From Cryptomeria japonica (Eukaryota; Streptophyta; Pinopsida; Cupressales; Cupressaceae): DNA of 64,000 nucleotides. The stretch spans positions 470,140,573 through 470,204,572 of the forward strand of contig NC_081409.1 of the NCBI RefSeq assembly GCF_030272615.1. The letters run 5' to 3'. The translations under genes and the position numbers were made by a program. The notes under the pieces were generated by a model that was not told the DNA's origin, did no database searches, and saw nothing but the letters and a program-made list of their open reading frames with translations. Below, in pieces: positions 31,563-41,959 of the stretch; the first letter of the stretch is position 1; each line of letters starts with the position of its first letter.

Positions 31563-32560
31563 GTGGTGGAAGAAAACCCCACCAAATCAGACAATAAACC
31601 TGAAGATGGAGAATTGTTGATGATGAGGAGAGCTTTGTGTCATACCCGAGGAGATGAAGAACCCTTACAAAGGAAGAACTTGTTCAAGACCAGATGTAAG
31701 ATATCTGGTAAGTGTTGTAAAGTTGTTATTGATAGTGGTAGTTTAGATAATCTTGTTTCAAAAGAGATGGTGAAAGCCATTGTTGAGTGGCCTACACCAG
31801 AAAGAATTGGAGAGGTAAGATCATTTCATGAATTGGCATGTTTTTACCAGAAGTTTATCAAAAATTTCAGTTCAGTTTGTAACCCTATGACTGAGACCAT
31901 TAGAGGAGGTCAAAAGGAATTAAAATGGACCATTGGAGCAAACAAAATTTTTGAATTGTTGAAGCAGAAAGTGATTGAGCAACCTATGTTAGCTTTACCA
32001 AATTTCAATAAGGTATTTCAAGTGGACTGTGATGCAAGTGGAACAACAATAGGAGCAATTTTGAGTCAAGAAGGGAGAGCAGTAGCATAGTTTAGTGAGA
32101 AATTGAATGATGCCTAAAAGATATATCCAGTGTATGATTAGGAATTTTATGCCATAATTCAAGCCTTGAAGAAATGGAGACACCACTTGTTTCCTAAGGA
32201 GTTTGTGTTGTATACAGATCATCAAGCTTTGTAGTATTTGAACAATCAAAGTAAGTTGAATCAAAGACATATGAGATGGGTATAATCCTTACAGAGTTAC
32301 ACCTTTGTGTTGAAGCATAGAACTAGAAAATCTAACAAAGTTGATGATGCATTGAGTAGGAGAAGGAATTTTCTAACAGAGATGAGAGTGACAGTATTAG
32401 ATTTTGAAGATTTGAAGACCTTGTATGATGAAGACCCAGATTTTCTAGAACCTTGGAAAACATGTAGAGAACCGATTGTGGTGGATAGGAGAAAATGGTC
32501 AGCTTATTTCATTCAGGATGGGGTGTTATTCAGGGGAGCTTAGTTATGCATACCTAAGAG
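31563..32560 (+). pseudogene. Chromovirus protease fused to RNase H (RT palm missing)
   Basis: One open frame, 31563-32090, starts with the protease site 'KVVIDSGSLDNLVSKEMV'. It passes without a break into 'AIVEWPTPERIGEVRSFHEL' and 'FYQKFIKNFSSV', which belong after the RT palm. About 400 residues expected between them, including the YVDD palm, are absent. RNase H follows ('VFQVDCDASGTTIGAILSQE', 'KKWRHHLFPKEFVLYTDHQA', 'SNKVDDALSRR') with several TAG stops. The precise in-frame join is unusual and points to a deletion or template jump near 31770. Confidence 0.82.
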
Positions 32561-33663
32561 TTCCATGAGAGAGAAACCAATAAAAGAGAAACATAATGGA
32601 GGTTTAGCTAGACATTTTGGCATTGACAAAATAGTTGCATTGGTGAGTGAGTAGTACTTTTGGCCCTAGATTCATAAGGATGTTAAGAGATATGTGCAAA
32701 GTTGTAGAGTTTGTGAAGTTGCAAAAGATAGTAGTTAGATTGTGGGATTGTATAAACCTTTGATAGTACCAGTAAGACCTTGGGAGGATATAAGCATGGA
32801 TTTTGTACTTGGATTGCCTAAGACACTGAGAGGGAATGATTCTATATTTGTGGTAGTGGATAGATTTTCAAATATGGCTCATTTCATACCTTGTAAGAAG
32901 ACATCATATGCATTACATGTAGCGAACCTATTTTTCAAGGAAGTGGTGAGATTGCATGGATTACCTAAGAGCATAGTTTCTGACAAAAACACGAAGTTTG
33001 TTGGCTATTTTTGGAGCATTTTGGAAGAAGATGAAGACATATTTGAATTTTAGTTATACTTTTCATCCATAGACTGATGGATAGACAAAAGTAGCTAATT
33101 GGAGTTTGGGAAACTTGTTGAGATGTTTAGTTGGAGATAAAACCAAAAGTTGGGATTTGATCCTTACACAAACAGAGTTTTCCTATAACAATTCAGTGAA
33201 TAGAAGTACCGAAAAAATACCTTTTGAGATTGTTATCGGAGTGCATTCTAGAGGAATAGAAGAATTGAGAGACATTAGCAATGAAGACTGAAAGAGTTCA
33301 GGTGCAGAAGATTTTGCAAATCACATGGCAGCATTGCATATTCAAGTTAAACAATATTTGGAAGACATGAACAACAAATATAAAGAGAAGGCAGATGAGA
33401 AGAGGAGACATAAGGAATTTGAATTTGGCAATGAAGTGATGGTATATTTGAGAAAAGAGAGATTCTTGGTTGGAACTTATAACAAGTTGAGGATGAAGAA
33501 GTTTGGACCTTGTAAGATTTTGAGAAAGTTCAGTTCTAGAAACGCATATGAAGTGGAGCTACCAGATAGTCTAAGTATTTCACCTCTATTCAACATTGCA
33601 GATCTTCATGAGTACCATGAACTAGAATTTAGTGAGAATAGTGTTGTAGAATTGGAAGAGTAA
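32561..33663 (+). pseudogene. Chromovirus integrase
   Basis: The zinc region has 'KHNGGLARHFGIDKIVAL' and 'YVQSCRVCEVAK' (H, H, C, C). The core has '[20 protein letters not shown]' (first Asp) and '[15 protein letters not shown]' (second Asp). After a frameshift near 33050, 'TDG' and 'TKVANWSLGNLL' stand where the family has 'TDGQTEVVNRSL', so the catalytic Glu is Lys. The C-terminal '[20 protein letters not shown]' is the GPY/F-like module of chromoviruses. Both core loss and stops make it inactive. Confidence 0.85.
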
Positions 33664-33840
33664 TTACCCCAGAAAGAACCAGATCAGATCGAAGAGATTT
33701 TGGATAGTAGGATTGTGCGTAGTACCCAAAACAATTAGTATAAAGAATATCTTGTGAAGTAGAAGAGCAAAGCAATTGAAGATTCATCTTGGATTTCTTA
33801 GGCAGAGGTAGACTGCCTTGGTTTCCCTTTGACCCTATAA
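33664..33840 (+). pseudogene. Chromodomain-like tail of the integrase
   Basis: After a stop at 33661 the frame reads 'DQIEEILDSRIVRSTQNN', then 'YKEYLVK' and 'KSKAIEDSSWIS', with TAG codons at expected aromatic or Gln positions. The order matches the chromodomain of Tekay/CRM-type chromoviruses, which guides insertion to methylated-histone chromatin. Confidence 0.65.
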
Positions 33841-33877
33841 AAGTGAGAGGCTCACTTTTCATTAACCCCAGATGTCT

Positions 33878-34694
33878 GATGTAGGAGCATCCCCTATTCA
33901 CAACAATATTGCATCAACCAAAAATATTTTCCATTCTATTTTTATTTTTTTTGTTTTGTTTTGTTTTGTTTTTCTATTTGTAGTTTCAATTTTCCTTTCT
34001 ATGTGTTCCGGTTTTGGCTCATTGGATCCTATGGAGTTGGATTCTACTTGAAGACTTGATCAAATTTCTTTCTTTCAAACCACATCTCATTTGGATCACT
34101 TTTCGACAAGATTACATTACTGGTTTCCATGGCAGTTTCTTGTTACCGGTTGTTCCTTTGTTACCGGTTGCTTGAGACCTATTACGGTGATCTACTGGAA
34201 CCCATTCTAAAATTTTGTGGAGCCTTTAGCATTGATCTCAATATTTCTTGGTGTGTGTCCAAATTTCTATATTTCATCCTTTGGATTTTCTGGAGGAATC
34301 TCTCGGCGGAGGCCGACCTTGTTCATTTTGTATGTTAGGTCTTGCTCTTCAGGTTTTGATCCCTTTAGGCTGAGTGAATCCTTTGGATCAATATATATTT
34401 ATAATCATGCTTTAGAATGAAATCAATTAGAATCAATCAGAGTATCAAATAGATAGACTATGCCTAGAAGATAGATCTTTCGATTCAAGGTCCTGGTTGT
34501 GACCTATTCTACCAGGCTTGTGTGTCGGTATGTTGTAACCTGGTTGTTACTGGTTGGATGTAATCAAATTTCATGCAATAAAAATATCTATTCTGCATTG
34601 CCTCCATCATATCTGTGTGTTTCCATTGTGTTTACTCTTGTTGACCAGTTTGGACTGATCTCCTTGAGGTCCCTCCTCACCGGTGACTACTTCA
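33878..34694 (+). repeat. 3' LTR of the chromovirus
   Basis: It begins TGATGTAGGAGC and ends ...CTTCA. 817 bp, partner of 29602-30393. Confidence 0.88.
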
Positions 34695-34699
34695 ACTTA

Positions 34700-35310
34700 C
34701 TTCAATCTTGGAGCAGTTTACAGAGTATTGCAAGTAAGGTCATGAAAACTGAGTTCACATTGGGTAATAAATTACTTTCTGTGGTTCAAAAATATGATCT
34801 TTGGAATGGTAAAGAAAATATTGGTTGTCTCTTCTCGAGACATTACTTGCAGAGTCGAGATGACTTTATCATCATATATGATAGTATTAAGTGCTCATTG
34901 GACTTACTTTTAGTTTGGCCATTTCAACAAGCAACTCAGAATATGGGTAGAGCTCTTGATTCTACAACAAGAAGTAGGATTTATTCAAATCTTCATGCTC
35001 TCCTTGCAATCATGGGGCATGACAACAATGTCCCTAGCCTATCGGCAATTTCAAGTCCAGATGCTCACACTTGGCTGCAAAGTAACACCAATCACCTAAG
35101 TTTACCCGAAAGGCAATCTTCGTCTCAATTCACTCTGGCTTTGTCATAGTTGAATTTGGAAATCACTATTCTCCACTTTCAGAACTTGAGCTTGAATGAA
35201 GCTAGTGAAGAATCATGCATACAACCTATGGAAGAATAGTTGCCCTAGTCTCCAAATTTTTCTTTCGGCTCTACAATTTTGATACTGGCTCTTCTTGGCA
35301 TTGACAGGTG
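34700..35310 (+). pseudogene. Gene-like exon, downstream half (unidentified)
   Basis: The frame is open from the chromovirus boundary to a TAG at 35147, then open again apart from two more TAG codons to about 35310, where 'gacag|gtgatg' would serve as a 5' splice site. The translation ('LLSVVQKYDLWNGKENIGCL', 'DSIKCSLDLLLVWPFQQA') has hydrophobic helices, ordinary composition and no retroelement motif. It joins the upstream half in frame at the empty site. All three stops could be CAG-to-TAG changes. Identity unknown. A host gene or a captured exon are both possible. Confidence 0.45.
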
Positions 35311-35568
35311 ATGATATTTAGTGAAGATTTAGATGGTTATGTATGAAATATCATTTGAGTTTATGCAGATTTTGTTCAGTTTTGCTTCAGATATTATGGC
35401 CCTTATTACATAGTGCTCTTTGAAGGTCACACTGCTTTATTTTTTCTATAGGCTTTCCTCCATCCCAATAATCTTTGTGCTGCTAATCCTTCATTCTGAC
35501 TAGGTCCTCTTCGAAAGATTAAGGGGCAATTTTTAGATGATAACTATTAAGTGCTCTATTTTTTGTTG
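35311..35568 (+). other. Non-coding, intron-like
   Basis: T-rich DNA after the candidate splice site, with no coding or repeat seen. Confidence 0.3.
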
Positions 35569-35694
35569 CCGGTATAGCCTAACCGGTATATCCCAACTAG
35601 TATAGCCCAACCAACATAACCTAACCAGTATAGCCTAACCAATATAGCCCAACCAGTTTAGCCTAACCAGTTTAGCCCAACCGTTATAACCTTA
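35569..35694 (+). repeat. 14-bp minisatellite, nine units
   Basis: Consecutive 14-mers with consensus CCAGTATAGCCYAA: ccggtatagcctaa, ccggtatatcccaa, ctagtatagcccaa, ccaacataacctaa, ccagtatagcctaa, ccaatatagcccaa, ccagtttagcctaa, ccagtttagcccaa, ccgttataacctta. A partial unit follows. Confidence 0.9.
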
Positions 35695-36089
35695 CCGATA
35701 GTGGATTCAGGTATACAGTTAACTGGTAAATGGGACAACAAACCAGCAAACAAGAATATTGTGATGCTCAAGCGACCGGTAAGGATGATAAGAGAAGAGT
35801 TAAATGTTGCGGTTTAGAACATATGTTTATGACATTGGAATGAGGCCATGACTATAACCGCATCAACATTTTTGATGTATGTAGCAAGTTTTGATGTACC
35901 TATTTTACATACATGTAACTGGGGGTTGGTGGTGGGTGGTTTATCTTTTCTATCATTATGTTATTTGTATTTTTTAGGCTAGGAATGGAGGTTTTCTTCC
36001 TAGTTCTTTCCTATAGGAGCCCTTGAACTAGTTTTATTAATATTAATAATATATTAGTGTCTTTCCACTTTCGCCAAGAAAAAAAAAAA
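35695..36089 (+). mobile_element. LINE 3' end with poly(A) tail
   Basis: A T-rich tail ending 'ctttccactttcgccaag' followed by 11 A (36079-36089) is typical of plant L1 3' ends. No ORF2 sequence lies directly upstream, so it is heavily 5'-truncated, or it belongs with the LINE at 14336 after rearrangement. Confidence 0.5.
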
Positions 36090-36094
36090 GATAT

Positions 36095-36946
36095 ATAAAC
36101 CATTATAAATATTTCTTCAATCATTTCCAAAAGTAACTATTCATCAAAAGCTAGTACAAAGAAAGTAGTTCACTGATCTGGCCAACACAATATAGATTGG
36201 TTAGACTGAGTAACAACAACATGATGAATATCATATGCCAAAGTACCAACACCCTTGAAACTTGTCACTATTCCAATACACCATCCTCAACATCTTCCCA
36301 AAATTTTATATCAAACCACTCATTGTGGTAGAATGTGGAGTGTTCTAGAGAGCCAACATGAAAACCTTTTTCTAATAGACTATGATCCAAAGTTCATACC
36401 CTTATAACTTTTTATGTATAAAATTTTACCATTATAATTTTTTATGTATAAATGTTTAAGTCCTTAAAAATGATATAATGGTGTTTGGCATACCCCTTAG
36501 CTTGATTCCAAAATTGCACACCCAAATCATGCCATGCCATAGAATCCAGAGCAAACTACTAGCTCACAATTATAGGAAAATGTCCAGCCTCAACACTTAG
36601 AAAATTTTATTCAAATACCAAACACGATGATTGAATTCAAACATCATAGTATTGATTTCCTAAACATGTAGACACCAACCAATATGAGTTCAACATATAA
36701 AAAAATCATGAATCATATGAGGCAATACATACCATCTACTTTGGACTGATATATTGCCATCTTGTGAATCTTTAGATTATCTTCTATATCTTTGACCAAT
36801 ATAAAATGGTACAACTACTCTCAAACATCTTAAACACACACCATATAATACATCAATTACCATACATACAACAATCATCTCCTAAATAATAACACATTCT
36901 GTTAGACATCAAGTTGACATCAATGACAACTCATATTTCCAACATA
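36095..36946 (-). repeat. LTR-like block (unassigned)
   Basis: It ends 'gacatcaatgacaactcata' then 'tttccaaca', matching the U3 start form (TGTTGGAAA... on the minus strand) of the Copia LTRs here. It interrupts the integrase of Copia G at 36947. No partner copy is seen, so a solo or truncated LTR is the best reading. Two 'taaaatttt/taattttttatgtataaa' repeats lie at 36405-36455. Confidence 0.45.
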
Positions 36947-38535
36947 GTAATCTATAAATGAGACAAAATGAGTAGATCTAAATAAGGGAACATTCATAAA
37001 ACCATACACATCTGCATGAATATAATCCAAAACCCTAGAAGACTTACAAGAAATGGAATAAAAAGAAACACAATGTTCATAAAAATTGAACGTGAGATTA
37101 CAATAATCAAGGCCTTCAACAAGGCTCTTTTCTTTTAGGGCTCTAAGAACATTCTCACAAATATGGTTATCTCTAGTACCATAACATTATTTTCTCTATT
37201 AGAAGCTTCATCTCTAAAGCATTTGCATGCTTAGGTACCTTAAGGGCCATAAAATATAGAAACAGTAATTGTTTTTTGGTTGATCTGATTACAAGGATTA
37301 AGAATTCAAAGATCTCCTCTTTGGTACATTAGATCTATCACATTGAATAGTGCATACATCTATCTTGTAGCGAGTGTTTATCCAAACACCCTTAGCCAAT
37401 ACCATAGATCTTATTGTCATCTTTCATTCTCCACTCAAGAAAACAACCTGTACACCTATATCATTCAACTTTGTTACTAAAAGATGGTTTCATGCTAAAA
37501 TAGATATATATGCACTACACCATTGATCCTATTCATTCTATTATTAGGTAATTTGATTTTAAATCTCTTGTGACTAATGATTGCTAGCTGAGAATCATCA
37601 CCCATATACACATTCCCACCATTATAGTCTTTATACTTCAACAACCAACCTCTATTATGGGGCATGTGTAAAGTGGCACCTAAGTCTATTGGCCACACAT
37701 CTTCTCACACATGTGTTGGCAAGGTTGCAACAAAAGTAATTGCATCATCTTGAGAGATTTTTTTAGAGTCAATATTAGAAAAATCCCTTTTAATTTTTTA
37801 ACTTCTCCTCCTTGCACTCTTTTCACATATGACTAGGTTTTCTGCAATTCCAACATTTCACCTTGGACTTTCTAGGAGACTTAGATCCCCCAAAAGACTA
37901 AGACTTATTTCCCTTCTTCTTGTCTTTATCCATTGATCTATCATGGGCAACTAGGGCCTTATTAGTCATCCCAAAATATTTCCTTCACATGTATTCAAAC
38001 AAAACTAAAACAACCAAATCGTCCATCTTGAAAATGGTTGTAGTACTTCCAATAGTGACTACCATGCGATCCACCATTTTGGCAAAGAGCATAATAGAAG
38101 CATGCACTTGTCTTGATCATTAATCTTCACACTAAGAAAACCTAGTTGGGAAATAATCATCTTGAATACATCCAAGTGATCTCTAATAAATCCTCCTTCC
38201 TCCATCTTTAGATAATAAAACTTCTTTCTTAGGAACAACTTATTTATTAAGGATTTCCCTTGATAAATATCTCCAAGTTTCTTCCAAAGTTCAGTTGTAG
38301 TCTTCTCTTTGTGGACATTCAAGAGCACTAAATCAAGTAAATAGATTTTTATCAAACCCTTGGTTTTCTAATACATTGTATCCTAATCAACTTGTGGTAC
38401 AACAATAGGTTTATTTGAAGAAATCCTAGCCCATAGATGTCTATCCACAAGCTTATCCTCCATTTTGATTTTTCACAACTTAAAATTGTCACCATTAAAC
38501 TTCTTCATCTCAATCTTGCCAGATGTACTTGCCAT
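36947..38535 (-). pseudogene. Copia G remnant: gag, protease and start of integrase
   Basis: The start ATG (38533-38535) opens 'MASTSGKIEMKKFNGDNFKL' and gag 'VHKEKTTTELWKKLGDIYQG' with 'YYLKMEEGGFIRDHLDVF'. A knuckle-like 'CWNCRKPSHM' lies near 37860. The protease 'MWPIDLGATLHMPHNRGW' (37640-37698) has Leu where DSG has Ser. The integrase begins 'LDYIHADVYGFMNVP' and stops at 36947, where LTR-like DNA begins. RT and RNase H are absent. The wording (RxLWxxLxxxYQ, HADVxG) differs from Copia A to C, so it is another lineage. Confidence 0.75.
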
Positions 38536-38641
38536 CTCTTAGCTACAACAAGGTTACAAAATAATTCTCTATAAAAAATTCACTAAAAGAAGATCAACAC
38601 AAAAAATCCTTCAACCTAACAAAGATAACAATGGTGTCCAA

Positions 38642-38653
38642 GATCTAATACCA
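38642..38653 (-). other. Primer-binding site of Copia G (variant)
   Basis: The minus strand reads TGGTATTAGATC, two substitutions from TGGTATCAGAGC, two bases from the LTR. Confidence 0.7.
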
Positions 38654-38655
38654 AT

Positions 38656-39005
38656 TGAAAAAAAGTTGGGTGAATAATAATGCTTCCAATGCTAATCAAA
38701 TAGGAGAGTGAATACAAAACTTTATTACAAACCATTAAACAATTACATATTAGATGCACATCTAACTTTTACATTTAAACTAATAAAACCGTAACACCAA
38801 ATTTATGAGGGAATACCCTTTCAGAAAAACCCACACTCCACAAAAGAGAGATCAACTATATTACAACAAAAAGGGGTTATAATGCAATGCATACAACCAA
38901 TATTCTACAAGAGTACTTAAAACAATAAAGAATTGTGAAGCGATTCAAATAATGTAATAACATCACATAAAATAATCAATGTCTCATAGAATACAATGAG
39001 GTACC
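38656..39005 (-). repeat. Copia G 5' LTR, left part
   Basis: It starts TGAAAAAAAG on the plus strand after the PBS. It is cut at 39005 by Copia B and continues at 58266-58820, ending CCAACA. The duplicated GTACC is at 39001-39005 and 58261-58265. Confidence 0.75.
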
Positions 39006-40261
39006 TGTTAGACAACTCAGATAACTCGAGGACAACTTAGAGGAGGGGGGGGAGAATTTGTTGTCAACATATTATAGAACTTTAAGCATTAAAACCTTAT
39101 TACTAGAATACATAAACCACCTACTAGAATAGCAGATATAATAGTTAAGCACAAATATAAACCATAGAACATTTACCAACCATCCACAAAAGATAAAACC
39201 AAGATTTTTACGTGGAAAACCTAGTAAAGGGAAAAACCACGGTGGGAATCCTACCCATAGTCAGATAATACTTTTGTAGTAAGTATGTGATTACAATAAG
39301 AGGGGCTTGCACATACAAGAAGGCCAACAACCTAGAGCGCACTGCTCATCACAAAAGGAGCCTCACTGATTACAAAACTAATCCAGACTACAATCCAGAA
39401 GAAGAGTGAACTAGAAGAATAGCATCTCCTATGCCTGAGTACAGTTTTGGTTAATCTCAGTACCAAAGGTATTAAACCTCTTACACAAACCCAATTCGAT
39501 CACCTATAATAGACCAAAAACATCTGCATATGAATAAAACTTTATTCGTACACAGAGTAATCCCAACACCATAATATTATTAATCCCCTTGAATATGCCC
39601 ATGATCTACCAAGAGATCTTACATCACATTTATACCAACCCAGGACCTAAATAATTAGGTCAGCCACCTAAAAGATAATACAATAAATTCATAACTTAAA
39701 CCCACAATCTAATGATCAACCAAGTCGGAGTGAGATTGAAACAACATAATCAAATCAATAAACCCAACCAGTAATGCATCGAGATCATCCACCAACACGT
39801 TACATAAACCGGTCCATAACCTAGCTGAATAAGATAGCATTAGGTCTGGACCCAAATCCAACACCACCAATCAACAAGAACATGAACAAGATAACCAACG
39901 ACATCCCAAAAGCCATCTAGAAGCCATGCCAACACCACTTATCACTTGCATAAAAAAGGTCTTCAACAAAGATCTATCGACAAAACCCTTACCAGTGACC
40001 AAAAGGCTTACTAGAACAAATGATAGCTCTTGAGTCATAAAATCCTAAACCAACTAATCTTGATACCCATCTTAATAGCATGAATGACAGATGTAAACCA
40101 AGTCCACAAGCCAAAGCATACCAAAGCATACTAGATCAATATCATAAACCAACCACTCTACCAGAACCTATGGTAAACCAGTAAACAACCAAAACAACTA
40201 GTGTTGCCATCAATGACAAAACATAAATTCAACACATAATCAATTCCTCCAATTTCCAACA
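39006..40261 (-). repeat. 3' LTR of Copia B
   Basis: 1256 bp. The plus-strand start is 'tgttagacaactcagataac' and the end 'aatttccaaca'. Partner of 57016-58260. Confidence 0.92.
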
Positions 40262-40651
40262 ATCTCCCCCTTTGACATTGATGACAACACTCGATGTGAA
40301 AAACATCCAAGTGCCAAGAAATGCCAAACATGTCTCCCCCAAAGGAAGATAGTCAATAATCTCCTAAAAGATGATATAACAATGAACTTAACAAACTCCC
40401 CCATGTGAATGATATCTCTGTTAAGCTTTGATCTCTCCCCTTGACTGATGTTCTGTTAAGCTTTTCTTTTCACATATATCTCTCCCCTTTTGACATCAAT
40501 GCTAGAAATCTAACATGAACATCAAAGAAAAATCATAAATCCACTGAACCACACAGCTGACTACTCCCCCTGGGTAGTAGCACCAACACATCAATCTGGA
40601 ATGAATAGTATCTCTGTAAGTGCATGCTAGACTAATGCTAATCAACATCAT
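40262..40651 (-). other. Copia B polypurine tract and 3' untranslated region
   Basis: The PPT (40262-40275, minus-strand TCAAAGGGGGAGAT) abuts the LTR. Two further PPT-like tracts lie near 40328 and 40435-40490, the last followed by 'tttgacatcaatgcta', the decayed hairpin motif. 'actccccctgggtagtag' near 40562 is a fourth purine-type tract. No coding. Confidence 0.6.
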
Positions 40652-40929
40652 TCAGGTCTCTACTAGAGGGGCAGAAACCCCCAATCTATCTCTGAAGTAC
40701 TCAAATGATTCCTTAGGCAATAGTTTAGTGAAGATATCTGTAATCTACTCTTTAGTGATCACATAAACCAGTCTGACTTCATTTGCTTCCACCTTCTCTT
40801 TCAAAAAGTTATACTTGATAGATATGTGCTTTGTCTTAGAATGAAATAATGGATTCTTTGATATATCATAACAATAGAGTTATCATAGTGAATAACTACC
40901 GATTCATTACAATCCACCCTTATATCCTT
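40652..40929 (-). pseudogene. Copia B RNase H, C-terminal part
   Basis: The minus-strand frame starts 'LKDIRVDCNESVVIHYDNS' and continues, with frame breaks, through the tail found in Copia A, ending 'EYFRDRLGVSAPLVET' and a TGA at 40652. It joins 'CTQVLWMKQM' at 53086. Bases CAACA(T) are repeated at 40930-40935 and 53086-53091, showing the insertion point. Confidence 0.75.
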
Positions 40930-40934
40930 CAACA

Positions 40935-41959
40935 TGTTGTTCTCAAAAAATGAGAGACCCAAGTTCACCTGCAATTGATCTATGAAATATCCAGTTTCAA
41001 ACAATGAAGAAATTCAAGATTTGGACAACATAACATAGGATCCTAATGATCCTCCTGCACTTCAGGTTCTTCTAGACCTAGGGGGGACACCCTTTGATGC
41101 ATAAAATACAACCAGTTATAGACATATGGCAGCATCAATAGAAAGCAGATAAATCTCAAAACGCTCAACAACAAGGAGGTTACTGTAGATGGGCTAGATC
41201 TACATTGACATCTCAACTAAATTGGAGCATGAGATAAGTGGAACCAACTATAATTGCAAACATAAAAGTAAATGGATATATGATTTTTTAAATCTCTGTG
41301 AATCCCTAGAATCTACAAGACCAGTGCCTTATCCAAGGACATGGAGTCATACATCAAACTGTAAATGAAAACTTCTACTGCAAATCCATATTCATCATTG
41401 AATATTCCTACATTAATGCCTTACATAAATGCATTACTCAACTCATTCATAGAAATATCACATCCAAAATATGAGCCCCATTTTATTAATGTTTTCTTAT
41501 AGAGTTTAAATTCTTTCTTGAAGAATACCTACAAACAAGCATTACACTCAAAAACACAACTGCTATTGACAAACTTTATCCTCCTTGAGAATCTAATTTG
41601 AATAAAATTAAAACACATCTTAGAGACAATTTTGTGTGAATTTATGCATGCCCTACATACATAGGAACCTGCAACTAGAAACACCTACAACAAGAATCAT
41701 ACTCCATTACTAAAAGAAAGCACTACATTGTACAAACTTGAAAGAAAAACTCAGAATTGGAAACCAGGATTATGGAGCCTTCTCACAAAAATTCTAGAAC
41801 CCTTACAAATGAGAAGAACTGAGAATATGAAGAAGAGGGAAAAGATCATATCTGCATCACAAATTACCAGGTGTCCTCTTTCCCCAATTGAAAAAATTTC
41901 TTTACATCATGCATGTGGAAACTGCTCTCAAAATATCTAATATTTATTGAAATTGATTG
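40935..41959. other. Insertion F, left arm
   Basis: AT-rich with no coding recognised. Its first 26 bases hold an inverted repeat (TCTCA AAAAA TGAGA). The near-terminal 'ctcaaaaaatgagagaccca' resembles the right end 'ctcaaaaaaatttatgagtc'. The last five bases, GATTG, are the target duplication of element E. Confidence 0.4.

Larger units (their letters stand above)
29602..34694 (+). mobile_element. Ty3/Gypsy chromovirus, RT core deleted
   Basis: LTRs are 29602-30393 and 33878-34694, with a PBS at 30396. Flanking AATTA (29597-29601) and ACTTA (34695-34699) form a 4/5 duplication. The order is gag, zinc knuckle, protease, (RT missing), RNase H, integrase, chromodomain-like tail, which fits the chromovirus branch (Tekay/Del-like by wording). 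Protease joins directly to the RT-connection/RNase H region. The knuckle His and the integrase Glu are also lost, so it is dead. Confidence 0.88.

Noticed and set aside
34499-34699. Start of the 216-codon frame as a real N-terminus
   Set aside because: The first 65 codons lie inside the chromovirus LTR; only the part from about 34700 is gene-like.
29251-35310. Assignment of the gene-like exon to a named plant protein
   Set aside because: I considered meiotic-recombination proteins because of a W-E-T...C-x-x-C pattern, but the downstream half did not fit, so no name is given.
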